From Gremmenia infestans (lineage: Eukaryota > Ascomycota > Leotiomycetes > Helotiales > Hamatocanthoscyphaceae): DNA of 64,000 bases. A program made the translations under genes and the position numbers. The stretch is from the NCBI GenBank assembly GCA_032629725.1, contig JAFEVB010000022.1, positions 248,001 through 312,000 on the forward strand, read 5' to 3'. The notes under the pieces were generated by a model. The model was not told the origin of the DNA, ran no database searches, and saw only the letters and a program-made list of their open reading frames with translations. Within the stretch, counting starts at the first letter, position 1; each line of letters begins with the position of its first letter. This document shows positions 1-11,917 of this stretch, one piece after another.

Positions 1-1519
1 ACCCACGCCGGTATGTATTATTGTTATTCTAAGCTGGGCCGCTATCTATCTGGACCTCACGATGCTCTGCAATGTTGGCTCCACTGAGCCTCCCCTCCCA
101 CGATTTGGTGGTGGCGGCTGACAATGGGCCCAGTATTGATCTTGACCGCTTCAACCACCCGCTCCTGTAGTCTATATGCGTAGAGGCCATCTCCATCCAA
201 GGAAGTATCGGTAGCGTCTTCACATCCTTCCTATTGCTGCATCGGTCTCTAGCATTGCGCGCATGCATCCAAGTGCCGTAATGTACACACTTTGGTACAC
301 TACTGTCCAAGAGCGCCAGCCATGCAAATTCATAATTCGGACTGGGACTGGGACCCTACCCGTCGTGGTCGGACGACCTTTCCGACAGCGGGAAATTCGG
401 GGTACATACTTACTATTACTATAAACAACGCTGTACTGTAAATCCATGCGATGCCCATCGCCTTTCATCCGCGACTCAAGTTGCACAGCGCGATATAGCA
501 ATCGTGTCGTGCCACCCCTCAAACCAACATCCCTCCAGCTTACGGATCATTCATCGGGCCAGCTGAACAACCATACCGATTGGTGACTCGAGACGGGCCG
601 CGAAAGCTGACGGTAGCAAGCAAGCAAGCAGGGCAAAGTAAAGTAGTGAGCGGGCTTTGCTCATCGATCGAACTCCAGGAGCTGACAGTATCTTGCGCGC
701 AAGGAATTGGAAAAGCCAGCATCGCATCGTCACCTATGGTCGGATGTGGTAGCTTCTAGCATCAGACGAAGAGGCTAGAATTCAGCGTGATCTTGATCGG
801 TGAAAGAACAGGCAGCTGTTCCATGTAGTGAGACGACCCAGCAAGGCAAACAAGCTCCCTAGCCCAGTCTCACCGAGTAGCACAACCTTCACAGTATCCG
901 AAACTGCCCCCAGGTACGTTTTTGTCTTTCTTTACATGCTCGTATCTGCCTTCCCTCCTGCTGTGCCTTGCTATCTTCTTTTGGATATATGTATGGACTA
1001 GGTTGGTCAGCTTAAGCTTAAGTTTTGGGGTTTGAATTATGATGGGTTGGAACCAATTTCTGGGGCAGGACTGGAGCTAGAGCTGCATCTTGAGCATCAG
1101 CATGAACATGAGCATCGGTTTGTTTGGTGTGATGTAGAAGCAACGAGGCTACCGGTTTTTGTTTGTTTGTCGGTGATGTTCTTCTCGTTTTCGCTTCATT
1201 TTAGAGGAAGACTTTCCTTTCATGAGTCAATCTCAATGAGTCAAGCTTAAGTGTTGTCAGCCCTCCATGGTACCTTCCACCATCTATCTGCCTTGGGACC
1301 TTAAGACACTGCAGCCTTGTTGCACCCACGTGGTGCGGGTACCTTGCATCATCCACCCGTTCTTTCCCTTTTTTCCTTCTTTGTTTTTCCTTTTCTATAA
1401 TTCACATTTTCACCCGTCCGTTTTGTCTTCCTCGGCATCTTTTCTGATAGTTTCCGCCAACACAGACCCCTCTAGTCCCTCGCTGCGCATCCTGCTTATC
1501 ATCACCCGGAACGACCATC
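1..1519. other. Intergenic upstream region and HMT1-type gene leader
   Basis: No gene is supported here. Open frames are short, overlap on both strands and lack splice-site support. From about 1350 to 1440 the + strand is strongly pyrimidine-rich (runs of C and T), as is common just upstream of transcription starts in filamentous fungi, so the promoter and 5' leader of the downstream ABC transporter probably lie at about 1250-1519. Confidence 0.5.
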
Positions 1520-4500
1520 ATGGCGTCCTCCGCCCATGAAGAAGTAAGTACCTATACTCCTTATCCAAGAACTCTCTACGAGGTCGAAAGTCATCTCGAG
1601 AAGGCCCTACTTCTCTACTTCTAGCCATTCATCTATCGTCAATGGTAATGGAAATGGCAATGGCAATGGTAACAGCTAACATCATATCAGGTATTGGTTG
1701 CCGTCAGAGCCATTCACTACGCCTACCCAGCTTTCGTTATCTTCTACTTCATCGTCGCTTTGACAATCACTGTCTGTACCCTGCAGACTCAGGCCTTGAG
1801 AATTCGAGATTCAGCCGTTCGTCGGGATGTAATTTTAAGTCTGATCTTTGCTGTCACTGGAAGCTATGTACGTGCCTCTCCAATCGAGGCAGAATTGCCA
1901 CTTTGTTATCAAACCGCGTTTGCTGACTGTGGGACATAGCTTCTAGAATGTATCATATTGCTTGTACGGGGCCTGGCTACCTCTGAATGGTCTACCGGCC
2001 AGGATCGCGTGGTAAGTTTGACCAATTCTTTACTGGGACTGAGCTATGGCCGGGAATCTCTGCACTCAAATTGCTAACCTGCTCCAGGTCTATCTGATAT
2101 CTTCTGCGATTGCCTTTGGAATACAAGCACTGGCCTTAACCGATAGCAAGTTTCCCGTCTGGTATCCGTACTACGTCACTTGGTTTGTTGGAGTAGCTGC
2201 GGAAATTGGTTTACTCATCTTCCAGTCCCTCACGCATTCACCAGTATCCGCCTTTGACTACGTTGCAATCGTCGTCCAAGCTTTGAGGATATGCACCTTT
2301 ATACTCCTACCCGCTTCATATTTCGGGTTTCGCAACGACAAGAAGCAGTATGAGAACAGTGATGCAGAACGGCAGTCACTCCTGAGGAAGAAGCTTGCTC
2401 CAAAAAAACCATCAGACTCGGAAAATTCGACGCTCAATGGTAACGAAAGCAGTAACGATAGTGCACATGCTCCTGGATATGGAACAATAGATACAACGAC
2501 CGAAAATTCGGATTCCGACTCAGACGTCGATCCAGATGAAGATGGATACCTCAAAAGCGAGCGTGCAGCCAGGAAATTGATCCAGAAACGTTTGAAACAG
2601 GACGGTAATTGGTTCACGTATGCGAAAGGCTTTACTGTAAGTGCCAGACAAATGACGAAAATTCTTGCTAGCTTACTGACTTCCATCCAAGATATTCTTC
2701 CCATATGTCTGGCCTACGCGCGACAGAAGTCTGCAACTTCGAACTGTGTTTGTGGGGGTGTGTCTACTTTTGACAAACGCACTAAATGTTTTGGTTCCTA
2801 ACCAGTTGGGTGTGATGGTGGATAAGCTGACAAAATACTCTACTGGAGGTAAGTGATGCAGACTCGCTTTTTCCAAAACCCAACTAACACGCAAAAGATC
2901 ACAGTCAGCAAATCTGGGTAGCCATCACTATTTTTGCTGTATTGCGTTTCATCAGCAGTGGCGGCTGTATTGGGTGGATTCAGAGGTGGCTGTGGATTCC
3001 AGTTGAACAGTACTCATATAACGCACTGAATACTGCCTCCCATGCGCACATCATGGATCTCTCCTCGGACTTCCACGACAACAAAAGCAGCTCAGATATA
3101 ATCCAAGCAATGCGTGGCGGGAGTTCTATTTCCGATCTGTTGGAACTTGTTTGCTTCCAAGTTCTGCCAATGTTTATAGATCTCGCCATTGCCGTCGCAT
3201 ACTTATGGTCCATTTTCGGACCTTATATGGGACTTATGATAGCTGCTACTGCGATTTCTTACTTGTATGTCACGACGAAGTTAGTAAGCCTCCGAGCTCC
3301 CAAGCGTCGAGACTATATCACCGTTTCGCGAAAGGAATGGACAGTTGGTTACGGATCGCTTGATGGGTGGATCACAGCCAGTGTGAGTATTTAGACCCTA
3401 AGCAACCGCAAATACTAATACTCATTCAGCTTTTCAATATGATCCCTCACGAAAAGCAGAAGTATTCTTCAGGTAAGAAGGCAATCTGCTCCGTCAAAAT
3501 CTCCGATTTACTAATGTTCTCATAGCTGTTAAATCGCATTTGAAATCCAGGCGTATTTTTGAGATGTCAAGTCAGACCATCAGTTTTTCTCAAGGCGTGA
3601 TTATGGGTCTCGGACTCTTTGGCGCACTAATCTTGGGCGGGTTTCAAGTTGCCATTGGTGAAGTGTCCGTAGGAAGATTCACTACACTGCTTGTTTATTG
3701 GGCGCAGCTTTCAGGTGAGTTTTCTGAGATTCGACCATGGTCTTTATGTTGATTTTCATAGTACCTTTGGGGTTTTTTACCAGGATGTTCAAGGACATTA
3801 CTTACAGCCTTATGGATGCTGAACGCTTATTGGAATTGTTTCAAACGAAACCAACCATTACCGACTCGCCCAATGCAAAACCACTAGAATTGAGTCATGG
3901 CCTGGTCAAGTTTGACTCTGTGTCTTTTGCCTACGATAAGAGGAAGCCTACGTTGGCCAAAGTCAGTTTCACGGTTCCTGCGGGTAAGACAGTTGCACTC
4001 GTCGGTGAGACTGGAGGAGGAAAGTCTACCATCCTGAAATTGATTGGTCGGTTCTATGACGTTAATGGCGGAAGTATTTCCATCGACGATCAAGACATTC
4101 GTGAAGTTACGGTATCCAGGTATGATGAACATGCTAATTTGGTTTACGTGGGACTGACCTTGCAAATCATAGTCTGCGAGAGAAGATCGGTGTTGTGCCT
4201 CAAGATCCGACACTCTTTAATGACACCATCATGAATAACATTCGATATTCTCGAATCGATGCTAGTGATTCGGAAGTCCATGAAGCCTGTAAAGCTGCTG
4301 CTATTCATGATAAAATCATGTCTTTCCCTGATGGTAAGTTCAGTCCTTGATAACGGTCCGTGTCAAGTCAATTAACCAACGTTCTCAGGGTACAATTCTA
4401 CTGTTGGAAATAACGGCGTGTAGGTGGCCTTGAAGTATTTTGATATTTCGCTGACATGTTTCATAGGAAACTTTCAGGTGGCGAGAAGCAGCGTGTGGCC

Positions 4501-6005
4501 ATTGCTCGAGCCATTCTTAAAAGCCCAGAAATCATTCTGCTGGATGAGGCTACTAGCGCCGTCGACACTAAAACAGAACAATTGATACAGGAAGGTTTTA
4601 ACACGTTGTGTAAAGGGCGAACAACATTCATAGTCGCGTAAGTGCAAGACCATAAAACTCAATTCAATGCTGACTCTTGCAGACATCGACTATCAACAAT
4701 CATGAAGGCTGACCATATCTTGGTCGTTATGGATGGCAAGATTATTGAACAGGGCTCTCACCAAGAGCTGATCCATTCGGAAGGCAAATACCACGAACTG
4801 TGGTCGAATCAGATTTTTATCAAGCCTGAAACTGCACCTCCTAGTTCTCGAAACCCTGAGCAGCAGAAGTCGGACATCGTGAACGATCTCAGTCCCACTC
4901 GCCACAAAGCGGAATTATCCAATGTTACAGAGACTGCAGATCATGAACGTCCTCCAGGAAAGGATGACGGCAAGAAGCCAGATGAAGGAAAAGATATATC
5001 GAAAGGCCACACGAGCGAGGTAAGCCCCGGAGCTGAATGAACATTTATCTCTGGTGGTGAACTTAGAGCTGTGGATTTTGAATAGCAAGTTTGCTATGAC
5101 CAGCGCATAAAAATTATATATGAAATATCTACCTAGGTTTTTATCCTTGTTGTCAATGGTGTGGAAGTGCTACATGATCCTTCATCGTGACTCTGTCCGG
5201 ATTCCACAATTGTTATCTACCAGCTTCTAACTATGCAAAGGCCTCCAAGCTGAAACCAGATGCTCCTGAATTTGTCCCCCTTCGACCCACCACTTCGCCA
5301 GGCGCGGTTACGAAAGCAATTTCAAAGCTGCAAAAGAGACTGGAGAAGGAACTGGAGAAGGAACGAAGGGCGAGTTTGAGTAAGAAGACTGCCAAGAAGA
5401 CGACCAAGTTTGCACAGCTTGAAGGTTGGGATAGAAAGCTACTGAGCCATGTATGCCAATCACTAAGAACATTTACAGACACAAAAACTGGAGGCGAGTC
5501 ACCTTCGGCCGGTCCATTACCCGAGTTAGTGATAAGGGCAGAAGAAAGCAGCAGGCCAAAGCCGAAACGTACCAGATTCTCCAGAAGAAACTTAGCAAAA
5601 AGTGAACCCAGCAGAGTTTCTCACGATGGTGCTCAGGATTTCGATATAACTGCAGCCAGCTCTGGAGAAGGCCAGCCTCAAGTGCAAAATATTGGAATGG
5701 TAGTGAGTCCTTTTTGAGTACTAGGGATTTTGGCTAATTACAAAAAGCAACGTCGTCGAGTGTCAGCTCCAAGTAATCCTCCTTCTACCCCACAAGACTC
5801 TCGCCGAGCCAGAGCTCGTCCCCGACGAACTCGACACTGGCGGCTGAAGAACCGAGCCGCTGAGAACGGAACTAGCACTCCTTCAGGGGCAACGACTTCG
5901 GGAGAAGCATCTGCTTTCGAGGCTAGACCGGCTGCCCCGCTTGCTAGCCCGGCTTCAGGTGCGCCGCAGAGTTCGACGGCCGTTACTTGCGCTCCTGGTT
6001 CTTGA
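1520..6005 (+). CDS. HMT1-type half ABC transporter (vacuolar heavy-metal/phytochelatin or glutathione-conjugate exporter)
   Basis: Fifteen exons were placed by hand: 1520-1543, 1691-1867, 1940-2011, 2088-2636, 2692-2848, 2898-3382, 3430-3472, 3526-3714, 3762-4119, 4173-4333, 4389-4419, 4467-4637, 4683-5019, 5241-5702 and 5748-6005. They sum to 3474 bases, about 1157 aa. The order is an N-terminal membrane extension (about five helices, residues 1-180), an acidic Ser/Asp-rich linker, one six-helix ABC membrane domain, then one nucleotide-binding domain. Walker A GETGGGKST is at residues 647-655, signature LSGGEKQR from 751, Walker B IILLDE at 771-776 and the switch His at 807. This is the layout of the ABCB6/HMT1 subfamily, which in fission yeast Hmt1 loads metal-binding thiol peptides into the vacuole. 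Substrate here is inferred. If the 221-base intron at 5020-5240 is not used, the protein ends at 5040. I prefer splicing because the frame continues as a Lys/Arg-rich tail of about 240 residues. Confidence 0.9.
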
Positions 6006-6833
6006 TTGATGACCCGTGTTGCGTTCTTCTTCTTCTGTTAGTCTTTTATTAGTATGCTAGGTCTAGTCTAGCGAATAGATGCTAATTGCCTCACAGTTAA
6101 CGCTCGTCGCCCTTCCCTATGGTTTACGAAGCAACGTTCATCTCCAATATTCTGTATTAGGGATACTCGAGTAGGTGATACTAACAGAAGTTGTTGGGCT
6201 TGGAATCTTTATGCTCGCTCGTCTTTTTCATTACTTTGTATTCGGATTACTATTCCTCGGTATACATACGAAATTGCGGTAGCGACAACAAAATAGGAAG
6301 GGGCTTTTCCTTGCTGTGGATATTCTTTATGGCGGGCGTAATTATGGGCGCATGATGTGGGTGGATTACGCTGTCATGAATAAAGCCATTGTATCACAAT
6401 ATGTATGGATGGATGTGGCATAGCGGATAGCAGGTGGCATACTGTACCTTTTATTGGGGTAGCTTTTACGCTGTTAATGGACGGACGGGTGAAAGAAGAT
6501 ATTATTGGCGAAAGGGGGAGAGGTGAGGGGGAAAGTTATTGTAGTGGAGTGTTATGGATAGGCAATTATTAGCTGATGAGTTTATCTTGGTTTATGCAAT
6601 AGAGTGTTTTGCCTTGGGGGTTTTGAGCAGAGCTGTGGAATTAAGTGGAGGCAAGGGGGGATTGAAGCCAGTCTCACAGTCCCTGATGACAACGGCATGA
6701 TGTCTGGTACTCAAAAGTAAAGAAGAGACGAAATATTGATATTTGTTCAAGACATATTCTCTCTATCTAACAATCCATGCGAGCGCCTTGGTATCATATC
6801 GTGAACTTCATGATTAAAGGGTGGACGTTGGAA
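6006..6833. other. Tail-to-tail intergenic region
   Basis: This is the convergent 3' region between the ABC transporter (+) and Sgt2 (-). It is AT-rich with no plausible coding frame and presumably holds both 3' untranslated regions and polyadenylation signals. Nothing else is recognised. Confidence 0.5.
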
Positions 6834-7968
6834 TTATTGACCACCTGCTCCACGTCCGGCTCCTCGTCCTGCACCGCCCATCATGTTCCGAGCCATCTCG
6901 GCAAGACTTGGATCTTGCATCAAGCTATAGGGCAAGAGTTAGTGTCTATACGAGCTAGTGTAGGAAATATGTGACTTACCTGGACAAATCTGGCATTCCA
7001 CCACCTCCTGGGGCACCACCTTCACCACCTCCACCACCGCCGCCACCGAATTGCGACGCCATTTCGCGGACACGGGGGTTCGACATGATGTTGTTAAGAG
7101 CATCAGGATTCGACATCAGGTTCTGGGCCATGGAAGCAAACATCGGGTTCGACATAATGCTGCTGAGATCCGGCATGCCTCCACCACCAGCTCCTCCGCC
7201 ACCAAACATAGAAGCCATAGCAGCTAGATCCGGCATTCCTCCCGCTCCGGCACCACCACCAGCACCAGCACCAGCTCCTCGCTCCGCGACCTCATCCTCA
7301 TCACCATCATCATCATGGGAAAGCTCCTCGACCCGTTTCTTCGCCGTCTCGTACCCCTTCTGCATCGGCATACTCCCACCATTCCCTTCATGCTTGATGC
7401 CTTGCTCATACGCCTCCATGCTACCCTGCGCATCTCCCAGCGCGAACTTGGCGAGCCCAAGGCGACTCCAGGCCTTGGTGTAGCTTGGATCAGCCGATAC
7501 TGCAGCCTCGGCGTCCGCGCGCGCAGACTCGTGGTCCTTGCTCGCTGAATACGCAGCCGCGCGGTTGGATAGGAAAATCGGGTTCCCAGGAACGAGCGCT
7601 AGGGCTTTACTGTATAGTGAAATGGCCTTGGGGTAATCCTTCAGCGCCATAGCGGAATTGCCCTGTGACTTCAAGGCCTCGGCCTCCTTCTTCTGCTCAT
7701 CGCTCGGCGCGGAACTCGTTGCTGCTGGGGTGGAGGAGGAAGGGGAAGTAGGTTTGTTCTTGAGCTTCTCGTAGACGCTGTAGATTCCTAGGAGCGACTG
7801 CGAGTCCTTGGGGGTGGCGTCGGTGGGGTCGACTTTGTAGGATTCCGAGATGCAGTTTGTGGCTACTTCAATACTTTCGCGGTCGTCTTCGCTGAGGGTG
7901 CCGTCGGTGAGGGAGGTGTTGAGGAATTCGATGATGGCGAGGGCCAGTCTTTGCTTGGTTGTCGCCAT
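6834..7968 (-). CDS. SGT2: Sgt2-like small glutamine-rich TPR co-chaperone (GET pathway)
   Basis: Two exons (7968-6980 and 6924-6834) are joined over a 55-base intron with donor GTAAGT, giving 359 aa against about 346 in budding yeast Sgt2. Residues 1-70 match the N-terminal dimerisation domain that in yeast contacts the Get4-Get5 adaptor. Residues 94-195 hold three TPR units, the site that binds Hsp70/Hsp90/Hsp104 C-termini. The C-terminal third is Gly/Met-rich with repeated SNP-type motifs (MSNPMFASM, LMSNPDALNNIM, MSNPRVREMA) and an LMQDPSLAEMA motif on exon 2, resembling the substrate-binding domain that captures tail-anchored membrane proteins. Without splicing the frame would stop right after the donor, cutting off a family-typical end. 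It is divergent from the orphan gene at 8407, with 438 bases between the starts. Confidence 0.93.
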
Positions 7969-8406
7969 GATTGCTGGCTGTATTAGAGGGTAGAGTGCTG
8001 GTTGTATTTGGGAATGGAACTCGGGATGGTGGAGTGTTTATTAGGCAAGTTGTCTAGAATCTTCGCCGCCATTTCTTACTGTACAGTAGTGCGGGGCGGG
8101 TGGAGGTGTGGGGCTGGGCTGGCTGGGCGGCCGCATGTTGCTATGACTTCAAAAGAATAACCACCAATTCGGAATTTCGGAATTTTATATCGAGTACTGT
8201 ACTCCACAGTATGCTAGTTGGCACCTCAATGCCAGTGAACTGAGTTAAGTATACCCCGATATACTGCCACAATCTTGCACATAAGAAGGCTTTGCATTTG
8301 ATTTCTTCTTCTTTTCGTTATAAACCTCAGCCGTCTAGGTTTATATTATCCTGAGCTATTCTTTTCTACCACACATTTCCAAAGTCACCCAGTACTGTTA
8401 CACGGA
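7969..8406. promoter_or_regulatory. Divergent promoter region, Sgt2 / orphan gene
   Basis: A 438-base spacer lies between two divergent starts and must contain both core promoters. The side next to 8407 is CT-rich. I could not identify a specific factor site. Confidence 0.4.
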
Positions 8407-9300
8407 ATGCCACACAGCCGGAAGAAGTTCCCCGGTGCTCAGATAGTACATATTCGGTCCGGAAACGGTACTCATCTCATCTGGACAAATTCACCCGGCG
8501 ACCAGTATGGGGCAGAGAAGCTCGCAGCTGAGATGGAGGTGGAAAGGCTACAAACCCTAGCACATAATAGATCACCGCAATCTAAAACTGCAAAAAAACA
8601 ACTACGGAGGCGAGCTATAGCTACTGACGCGATAAACATTTCTCTCCCTGCCACACCCTCAGCACCGAATCCGAATCCGAATCCGAATGCGCCCCAAGCA
8701 CCTCGAGCCGATAACCCCAAGATCGAACAAGCAGCCACGAGTCCAGTGCTTCTGAATGCACCACAAGGACCTGGAGCAATCAATCCATTGATCACGGCCG
8801 AGCTTTCGGAGACGGGTCCAATATCTTCGACTCCCATCACACACGCGAACCCTATCAAGTATGCCGACCCTTCTCCCGAGCAGCCTCACTCCCAAACAGC
8901 TCTCAGTGCTCTCCCAGATCCTCAGCCCCAAGAAAAAAACCAGGCCCTTTCAACGCCCCCGCAACAGCCCGAAAAGAGCCTCTCCTACGAATCACCCCTT
9001 CTGAACCCTTTCCCAGACGTCTCTACCTCTACCTTCACCTCCGCCTCTACCTCTGAAACGATCCTGGAGCTCCAGCAACAAGTAGAATACTGGCGTGAGC
9101 AGGCAGAGTTCCAGAGCAAGCAAAAGGCGCATCAGAAGGAGCTGCGTGTGCTGAAGGATAGGGAGATCGCGGCGTTGAGGGAGCTGCTTGCTACGGCTGA
9201 GGAGAAGGTGAGGGAAGTGGAGATGAGGAATGCTACTGTGTTGACCACGCTGGAATTAGAAATCGAGAAAGGATTTGGGGATTGTATGAAGATGTTTTGA
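8407..9300 (+). CDS. Orphan Ser/Pro-rich protein with C-terminal coiled coil
   Basis: A single-exon frame of 297 aa starts at the first ATG after a CT-rich leader. I do not recognise a family. Residues 1-60 look ordered (basic start, then a His/Ile/Trp-containing segment and an Ala/Glu-rich helix). Residues 60-75 are basic and could be a nuclear signal. Residues 80-215 are Pro/Ser/Ala/Asn-rich and probably disordered, with an Asn-Pro run written by repeats of the hexamer AATCCG near 8670. Residues 220-290 are a Leu/Glu/Gln/Arg-rich helix with heptad spacing, predicted by eye as a coiled coil. Codon use and a clean start and stop support a real gene. Function is unknown; a scaffold or transcription-associated role would be speculation. 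Confidence 0.65.
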   Translation: MPHSRKKFPGAQIVHIRSGNGTHLIWTNSPGDQYGAEKLAAEMEVERLQTLAHNRSPQSKTAKKQLRRRAIATDAINISLPATPSAPNPNPNPNAPQAPRADNPKIEQAATSPVLLNAPQGPGAINPLITAELSETGPISSTPITHANPIKYADPSPEQPHSQTALSALPDPQPQEKNQALSTPPQQPEKSLSYESPLLNPFPDVSTSTFTSASTSETILELQQQVEYWREQAEFQSKQKAHQKELRVLKDREIAALRELLATAEEKVREVEMRNATVLTTLELEIEKGFGDCMKMF

Positions 9301-11917
9301 TATGGGAAGGGAAGGGTAAATAAATGTTTATATGATGGAGTTTTGCTGGCTGGTACTAAATGGGAGTTGTAGATATGGGTTCTTGGCTTGGCGTTATATA
9401 CCTGGTTTGGAGGGACACAGATATTGTGTAGTGGTATGGGGGATATTTATAGGAGGTTCTGGCGTTGCGTCGAGATTTCTCTTAGAGTAAGAATAAGTCT
9501 GAGCAGAAATTTTGAATACACGAAGTTTCTTGCTTAGCCTACGTATTCTTCTATGGCAGATACGAATAAAGTCAGCAAACCCCCTGAGCCTGCCCAAGGG
9601 AGCAGCTTTCAGCGTGTACATTCTGCATTCCATTGTTAGAGTCAGCCAGTGTCTGTATATGTGTATCTTGAGACAAGGGAAGAGTTTAATGGGGACCCGA
9701 ACGAGTTATTTGAGTTTACATATCTGTATAGGGACCTTGAAGAAAGGAGGACGGCAGGGGAGGAGATGAGGAGATATCGCGGCAAGTATAAATAGTTGTG
9801 AAGGAATTGTTTAGGTCAAATATCATCTGTCCTTTCAACTTTGTGAGCGGACTATTGCAGATTGTCTCACTCAAGATGGCACAGTTATCTTTAAACCAAG
9901 GATAGAAAACTAGAGGTGAAACATATGCTGGGTGTTCACTTCGAAGTATTTTTTCATTCAAGAAAAGGTTTCTTTCTGCTGTCAATAGTAAAGTTGTTGT
10001 CAAGAATGAAGAACACTTGGTCAATAATGGGCATTCAATTCAATTGTCATCAACAGGCCGGTTTGTTTTGAGATGTTTGGACTGAGGTAAGATAAGTCAA
10101 AAGACTTAGGGAAATGTTAGGTTTATCCCAGCTGGTGCACCAACACCGTAGGATGCTGAGACGTCTCATACCTATATACTTGATTTCTGGATAGAGCGTT
10201 ATAATTGCACTTCAAATACCGGTTTTGGGGAATAATTAGCTGCATTCTCTCAAATGTTATGTCGTCACAATACCCATTCCATTTAGAGCGAATAGAATTG
10301 GAATATGAGCTAGCTGGAGCTGGGGAATCTGGGTTGCTATAAAGCTAAGCTCATTATCTATTATTCGAGTATACTACTACGGAGCAATGAATCGACATAG
10401 AAGACACTACGTGGAAGGTTCCCTGGTATGAGCATTAGATTCTCTTAACAGAGTATGCACTGCCATCATAACCACCGGGGCTTGATGTTGATTTTTGCAA
10501 GCCTGAAATCCTATAAGTTTTTTAACCGTTCTTCTTTTGCTGTTAGATTTAGAGCTTCTGTCAAGAGTACTGCAATGTCCCTCGGGAACGAAGATGGAAG
10601 ACCGACTATTACAATGACAGAACTCAAGGAATGTTCTGAGGTGGCTTTCAACGTACTTTTCCCCCGTAAATAAAACAATTGGCAGTAATATAGCACAGCA
10701 AACATCGAGAACTTTTCAATAACCACAATGGAAATTTTGATGAAGAGGATTGGCTTAATGCTAGATAGGTTCCTTATATACCAATATCCATGAGACAAGC
10801 ATTTATGATACAATGAATAGAAATCTAAATATTCGATGCAAGTTCCCTAGTAACCTTGAGGAACCCATGTTCCATCGTCACTTCTAGACCCTCTTTCCCT
10901 CCACAGATACAAAAAAATGGAAGGTCAGAACTAAACCACGAGTCGCTCAACTCGATGTATATAACCTTTCTGCTTTTCCCGCCCCCTTGCTCTTCATCTT
11001 CTACAACTCCCTCAACAACTCCAACCGATGGATTTTATTAAGATAGCTTAGTTTCATGAAATCTGAGAGTGATAGATTGGCAAATCAAGAAGAATGGATC
11101 AAGCACATGTATGGTTCGAATGGGATTGTAGTCTGAGTGAGCATGTAGGTAGAAGATAATTGCTGTCGAAGTTATGGCTGCTGTTAAAATAAAAACCCCG
11201 GTCATCTCAAACATTCATCGAATAGATATTTGAGCCGAACCTACATACAGGCGACCTATCAAGAAGCAAAAATCCACCGCCGCGACATCCGCTTGCTGGA
11301 CAGGTCTCTTAATTCGCAGTTCAATTGCCGGTCTCAGCGTGCCTCTTGGAAAGGTTCTTTTCTGGGGAACTGCGGCACATAGATCATTGGTTCTCATAGC
11401 TAATATATACTAGAAATCATGTCTCCCACACCCTGCATTCGATCTCTCTCTCTTTTTTTTTGGCCAGGCCTTACATAAAAGCAGAAAAAATGATGTGGAG
11501 CGAGATGGTGTTACATAAGCTAGTAGACGATGAATTTGTATCTTACAAGACCCACCAAGTAAAGGAAACCAAGGAACTGCGCTTCAAGTCCTTGAAAACT
11601 TCGAGGGTGAAGTAGAGTGAGTATATAAAACAGAACTTGAGAGTTCTCTGACGTGCTTTGCTTCTTCAAGGGAGGGAGGCAAGGGTAAAAACAGGGTACT
11701 TCGCAGGGTTTCAGAGCGCATTGAGACGTTATGCTACGGGTGATATGTGCTTTCAGGGGATTTATGAGTAGGATAAAGAGAATCTCTCGCGACTATGAGA
11801 CATTGTCGAGTGAGCTAAAGCAGGGCAACTTGCCACTTTCTTACCAATACCACGGCGGCAAAATATTACAATACCACAAACTCTCGCAATCAGAATGATG
11901 GCAAAGTAATTCATTCT
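9301..11917. other. Gene-free interval (2.6 kb)
   Basis: Only short AT-biased frames occur on both strands, without splice-supported extension or recognisable protein similarity. There is a short pyrimidine tract at about 11444-11460. A non-coding RNA cannot be excluded from sequence alone. Confidence 0.45.

Noticed and set aside
540..733. Short - strand frame with a signal-peptide-like hydrophobic segment
   Set aside because: The protein would end after about 37 residues past the hydrophobic stretch, with no splice-supported continuation, no neighbour support and no recognisable mature domain.
2258..2704. 148-codon - strand frame over the ABC transporter
   Set aside because: Antisense shadow of a well-supported exon (2088-2636) and the following intron.
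6971..7548. Pro-rich + strand frames over Sgt2
   Set aside because: They are antisense shadows of the Gly/Met-rich and TPR coding sequence of Sgt2, which has clear family identity on the other strand.
11100..11140. GGTTCGAAT word resembling a tRNA B box
   Set aside because: No A box, acceptor stem or anticodon arm can be formed at the right distance.
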